Shown piece by piece: positions 63,144 to 64,000 of a stretch of DNA of 64,000 bases. The position numbers and the translations under genes are program-made. Numbering within the stretch: the first letter of the stretch is position 1; each line of letters begins with the position of its first letter. Source of the DNA: a virus; IMG/VR virus record IMGVR_UViG_3300027906_002394, positions 18,961 to 82,960 of that record; one strand, 5' to 3'. The notes below the pieces were generated by a model that made no database searches, had not been told where the DNA came from, and saw only the letters and a program-made list of their open reading frames with translations.

Positions 63144-64000
63144 ATGGCAGGGCCAGTAACACTTAAAGCAGGATCATATCCGGCTGCCGCTGGGGGACTA
63201 CAAGGTCTCAGAGAATTATCAGCTACTGAGATAAAAGACCAAGTAGCTGGTGTAATCACGGCAAAATTTGCTGCTGATACCGATGGTTCTGGGACTGCGG
63301 AACTTAATGTTGTGACAGGCGGTTCTGCTGGTGGCGATGAAATCGGAACATTTACAAACAGAGAGAGAACTGAGTCTGTAGGAACACACCCAGCTGGTGG
63401 AAGTACTACTGATACTGTTTACCGATTTAATCAACCAAGTGCTGCTGTTAGTGAATCTGGACAAATCAATCCCCTTAGATGGACAGGAACCGCTGTAGAA
63501 CAGGCAACTGATACTGAGTTAGATACGGAAGTATTGGACTTGGTTATAACTGCAATGGCTGCCGAAGACGCGAACACAATAGGACAATATAAAATAGGTA
63601 CATCTTCACCTTCTGGTGGAACATGGACTTCAAGATATACAGTTACAGAAACACAAGTAGACGGAACAGATGTCTCTTACAATCTCTATCAAAAAACTGC
63701 ACCGACTACAGATGCTGGAACTGATTCAAATATATTATTAAAAGCGGGTGACGAAGGACAACCAAATGAAATGACAACCGCAAATTTACAAACATTGGTG
63801 CCTGCATTTAGAAATAGAATTATGTCAAGTTTAGTAGGGACATACCTACTTCAAACTGGCTCACCATCTGCCGCTGGAACATGGGTACAGATGGGGTCAA
63901 CGATGACTGACCAATTAAAAGACATCTCATCACAGAACTATTCTGGAGACTATACAGGGTCATATACTGGGTACTATGACCGATTCTTTGCTGGATTCTT
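63144..64000 (+). CDS. Virion structural protein, N-terminal part (continues past the right edge)
   Basis: ATG 63144 has AAGGAG upstream. The frame is open for 285 codons to the right edge. GPVTLKAGSYPAAAGGLQGL begins the protein, followed by acidic and Gly/Thr-rich strands. Near the edge NYSGDYTGSYTGYYDRFFAG starts a Tyr-Gly repeat typical of large tail-fibre or structural proteins in T4-like marine phages. Full length and C-terminal domains cannot be seen. Confidence 0.7.
   Translation, partial: MAGPVTLKAGSYPAAAGGLQGLRELSATEIKDQVAGVITAKFAADTDGSGTAELNVVTGGSAGGDEIGTFTNRERTESVGTHPAGGSTTDTVYRFNQPSAAVSESGQINPLRWTGTAVEQATDTELDTEVLDLVITAMAAEDANTIGQYKIGTSSPSGGTWTSRYTVTETQVDGTDVSYNLYQKTAPTTDAGTDSNILLKAGDEGQPNEMTTANLQTLVPAFRNRIMSSLVGTYLLQTGSPSAAGTWVQMGSTMTDQLKDISSQNYSGDYTGSYTGYYDRFFAGF

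Noticed and set aside
1-64000. tRNA genes, integrase, insertion sequences or attachment sites
   Set aside because: None was found; the only tRNA-like element belongs to the tmRNA, and no transposase or integrase motifs were seen.

Overview
The window is about 64 kb of a low-G+C, tightly packed genome of a T4-like marine myovirus. The T4 core is recognisable: gp33, gp59 and gp32; gp4; gp48, gp53, a gp27-like hub, gp5, gp25, a PAAR tip, gp6, gp7 and gp8; and gp26-like proteins. T4-type late promoters (TATAAATA) occur on both strands. No integrase, host chromosomal gene, CRISPR array or canonical tRNA gene was seen. A circularly permuted tmRNA gene, a TorF-type porin, PhoH and low G+C suggest an alphaproteobacterial host, possibly SAR11-like. 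The host is inference.

Layout. (1) 1-3691, minus strand: three exported or membrane-anchored proteins, including an acidic NIDO-like protein that runs off the left edge and a protein of Asn/Thr repeats. (2) 3856-26180, plus strand: a 22-kb run of 25 mostly overlapping genes for small-molecule or glycan tailoring. It has a fatty-acid desaturase, two 2-oxoglutarate-oxygenase-like proteins, a GNAT-like protein, a methyltransferase-like protein, two nucleotide-sugar dehydrogenases, seven twitch-type radical SAM proteins, an overlapping kinase/nucleotidyltransferase pair, two glycosyltransferase-like paralogues, two SGNH-like proteins and a NodU-type carbamoyltransferase. (3) 26189-33852, plus strand: porin, PhoH, RecB-like nuclease, tmRNA, small membrane protein, SleB-like lysin, epimerase, gp33-gp59-gp32 and an eighth radical SAM protein. 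(4) 33823-38440, minus strand: a tail-assembly block with a tape-measure candidate, two gp26-like chaperone/hub proteins with a predicted -1 frameshift, a tail-tube-like protein and a structural protein. (5) 38594-64000, mostly plus strand: a small barrel-like exported protein, a PiT-like membrane protein, gp4 (minus), the baseplate genes, a 2365-residue DUF4815-type protein and fibre-like proteins.

Transcription appears to use two promoter classes. Near-perfect sigma70 promoters with 17-nt spacers lie before the tailoring run, the nuclease gene and the tmRNA, and inside gp59 ahead of gp32. TATAAATA late promoters lie before structural and lysis-phase genes. The tmRNA has both, overlapping. 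Several late promoters sit 4-5 nt from a start codon, which would give leaderless or nearly leaderless messages.

The strongest candidates for new biology are the phage-borne permuted tmRNA, the seven tandem radical SAM genes inside the tailoring operon, and an apparent absence of GGWCC together with a strong shortage of GATC.
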